A stretch of DNA of 23,145 bases, taken from NCBI GenBank assembly GCA_029565415.1, contig JAKQOH010000102.1, forward strand, positions 1 to 23,145, in the 5' to 3' direction. Made by a program: the position numbers and the translations under genes. Of the stretch, positions 21,786-23,145 are shown piece by piece; positions within the stretch are counted from its first letter, which is position 1, and each line of letters opens with the position of its first letter. The stretch is from Candidatus Rifleibacteriota bacterium. GTDB taxonomy: Bacteria > Riflebacteria > Ozemobacteria > Ozemobacterales > Ozemobacteraceae. A model generated the notes under the pieces. The model did no database searches. It was not told the DNA's origin and worked only from the letters and a program-made list of their open reading frames with translations.

Positions 21786-22616
21786 TCATGCAGCCTGTGT
21801 GTGCCGTCTTTCGTATTCCACGGGGGAGCAATAGTCCAAACCGGAATGCCGTCTTCTGGGATTATACCAGCCTTCGATGAATTCGAAGACGGCCATTCGT
21901 GCTTCGGATTGCGTCTTGAACCGGCGGCGTACGAGAAGTTCGCACTCCAGTGTTGCGAAGAAACTCTCGCACATCGCATTGTCGAAGCAATCACCGACCG
22001 ATCCCGTTGAAGGGCGGACACCCGCTTCCTTGCAACGATTTCCGAAGGCGATTGAGGTGTATTGGCAGCCTTGATCGGAATGATGAACGACCTCCGTTGG
22101 TCTGCGTTGGTGAAGAGCCATGTTCAAAGCTTGCAACACGAGTTCAGTGCGCAAGTTGCCCTCCATCGCCCAGCCGATGATCTTCCTGGAGAAGGCGTCG
22201 AGAACGACTGCCAGGAAGAGAAAACCTGCCCAAGTGGGGATGTAGGTGATGTCTGCGACCCAAAGGCGATTGGGACCGTCTGCAACAAACTTCCGATCGA
22301 CGAGATCGGGAATCATGTGCGGAGCGCGCCCTCGAATCGTCGTTCGACACGCCTTGCGACGAGTAACCCCCTGGATGCCGGCTTCTCGCATCAGCCGAGC
22401 AACACGTTTTCCGCCAATGCGTGTCCCTTCAGTCATCAATTCCGCATGGATTCGCAGTCGGCCATAGGTCTCGCGAGAGCCCTCGTGAATCTTACAAATG
22501 CGAGCAGTCAGTTCATGATCGCGCAAAGAGCGAGCGGAAGGCGGGCGATTGATCCACGCATAGTAGCCGCTGGTGGAGACGCGCAGCAGGCGACACATGG
22601 TAGCGATCGGATACAT
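21786..22616 (-). CDS. IS3-family transposase, OrfB (DDE catalytic part)
   Basis: 276 codons from ATG 22616. It has an HTH_21-like N-terminal region ('YYAWINRPPSAR', 'YGRLRIHAEL') and an integrase-core DDE triad: WVADITYI (first Asp), HHSDQGCQYTS (second Asp), and 'CESFFATLECELL' (Glu). It ends in 'RRRHSGLDYCSPVEYE', the usual IS3 tail. It is normally made as an OrfAB fusion; upstream in the same frame the sequence stays open to the frameshift site at 22694-22690. Nothing suggests it is inactive. Confidence 0.95.
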   Translation of the reverse strand: MYPIATMCRLLRVSTSGYYAWINRPPSARSLRDHELTARICKIHEGSRETYGRLRIHAELMTEGTRIGGKRVARLMREAGIQGVTRRKACRTTIRGRAPHMIPDLVDRKFVADGPNRLWVADITYIPTWAGFLFLAVVLDAFSRKIIGWAMEGNLRTELVLQALNMALHQRRPTEVVHHSDQGCQYTSIAFGNRCKEAGVRPSTGSVGDCFDNAMCESFFATLECELLVRRRFKTQSEARMAVFEFIEGWYNPRRRHSGLDYCSPVEYERRHTQAA

Positions 22617-22630
22617 TTCCTGGTGCGCCT

Positions 22631-22945
22631 TTACGAATTCGAAGATTTGTCGGGGATCGAATTCGTCTCCCGAGCGAACCAGGCAGCTGCTTTTGACAAG
22701 ATATCTCGTTCAACGCGAAGTCGCTTGTTTTCACGTCGCAGCCGGGTCAGCTCATCGCGCTCGGACAAACTCAGACCCGATGGCGACTTTGCTCCGTCGC
22801 GTTTGGCTTGGACGACCCAGTTACGAATCGTCACCGCCGACGGTTCGAACTCCTTGGCCAGGTCTTCTGGACTCCGACCGGCCAGAACGAGGTCTACGAG
22901 CTGCTGGCGGAATTCCGGTGGATATGGGGGGCGAGTCTTGGGCAT
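22631..22945 (-). CDS. IS3-family transposase, OrfA (HTH part)
   Basis: 104 aa from ATG 22945, with AAGGAGG upstream; the longer in-frame start at 22990 reaches into the terminal repeat and is rejected. It holds the 'YPPEFRQQLVDLVLAGRSPEDLAKEFEPSAVTIRNWV' helix-turn-helix and a leucine-zipper-like 'LTRLRRENKRLRVERDILSKAA' stretch. Near the end, A-AAA-G (22694-22690) is the expected -1 slippage signal: shifting there joins the chain in frame to OrfB through '…SGDEFDPRQIFEFVKAHQE'. Confidence 0.93.
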   Translation of the reverse strand: MPKTRPPYPPEFRQQLVDLVLAGRSPEDLAKEFEPSAVTIRNWVVQAKRDGAKSPSGLSLSERDELTRLRRENKRLRVERDILSKAAAWFARETNSIPDKSSNS

Positions 22946-23006
22946 GGGGGACACCTCCTTCTCAATCATAAGCGAAAAAGTGTCCACCAAACCGGGTCCA
23001 CTTCAC

Positions 23007-23145
23007 AACATCGACCAGGCCCTGACGTATTTTTCGTTTCCCCGAAAGCTTTGGAAGCGGCTTCGAACGTCGAACGTCGTCGAACGCTTCAACCGTGAAC
23101 TCAGAAGACGAACGCGGGTCGTCTCGATATTTCCAAACGAAGAGT
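23007..23145 (+). pseudogene. IS256-family transposase fragment (runs off window)
   Basis: Directly beyond the IS3 right end an open frame reads NIDQALTYFSFPRKLWKRLR, continuing TSNVVERFNRELRRRTRVVSIFPNEE. This is the well-known C-terminal section of IS256/mutator-type transposases ('LRTTNxxERxNREIRRRTRVVGIFPNE'). The 5' part of the gene is not on the left side of the IS3 element, so it has been lost or displaced. The frame is open to the window end. Confidence 0.82.

Larger units (their letters stand above)
21744..23005 (-). mobile_element. Complete IS3-family insertion sequence
   Basis: Bounded by 24-base terminal inverted repeats (21744-21767 and 22982-23005), both starting TGAAGTGGACCCGGTTT read inward and differing by one base. 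It encodes orfA and orfB on the minus strand with a probable -1 frameshift. Length is about 1262 bases, typical of the family. The flanking bases (ggtc on the left, caac on the right) do not form a target duplication. Confidence 0.93.

Noticed and set aside
21740..23010. Target-site duplication of the IS3 element
   Set aside because: Bases flanking the two terminal repeats do not match at 3, 4 or 5 bases.

Overview
The window looks like an accessory (defence and mobile-element) region of a moderately high-G+C bacterium. Most genes use classic AGGAGG-type ribosome binding sites and many overlap by 1-4 bases. The sequence alone does not fix the taxon. I saw no rRNA, tRNA or CRISPR array.

Left half (1-9224, all minus strand). 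A long, tightly packed gene run reads from 9224 down to 1. In transcription order it holds: a stand-alone helix-turn-helix regulator resembling the N-terminus of WYL regulators; two paralogous tandem-AAA+ ATPases joined by an ATGA overlap; a calcineurin-like metallophosphoesterase; three unrecognised proteins (167, 89 and 210 aa); a cREC protein (cyclic-phosphate-processing receiver-like); an unrecognised 157-aa protein; a second cREC protein; and finally DUF4160 and DUF2442/HTH genes, which have their own promoter-operator. The repeated overlaps and short gaps suggest one functional system built from two AAA+ motors, a phosphoesterase and two receiver-like proteins. I do not recognise this combination as a named system. 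It is the best candidate here for an undescribed conflict or nucleic-acid/nucleotide-processing locus. The role is inference.

Middle (9225-16412). A LysR regulator diverges from a Lys-rich 226-aa protein whose C-terminal half resembles LRAT-like folds. Next come an ArdC/ImmA-type metallopeptidase-like protein (minus) and an A+T-rich MmeI-like (type IIL) fused restriction-methylation enzyme (minus). Upstream of the latter are a possible integron attC-like site and the remains of a VapBC-type toxin-antitoxin pair. The lower G+C and the debris suggest separate acquisitions.

Right (16410-23145). One very large plus-strand gene fuses an N-terminal DEDD-exonuclease-like domain, a RecQ-type SF2 helicase and a UvrD/Rep-type SF1 helicase. 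After it lie a 30-codon ORF with a strong ribosome binding site, a complete IS3-family element (21744-23005, minus strand, orfA/orfB with a probable -1 frameshift), and directly against its end the interior of an IS256-family transposase that runs off the window. The lack of a target duplication at the IS3 element suggests a rearrangement at that junction.
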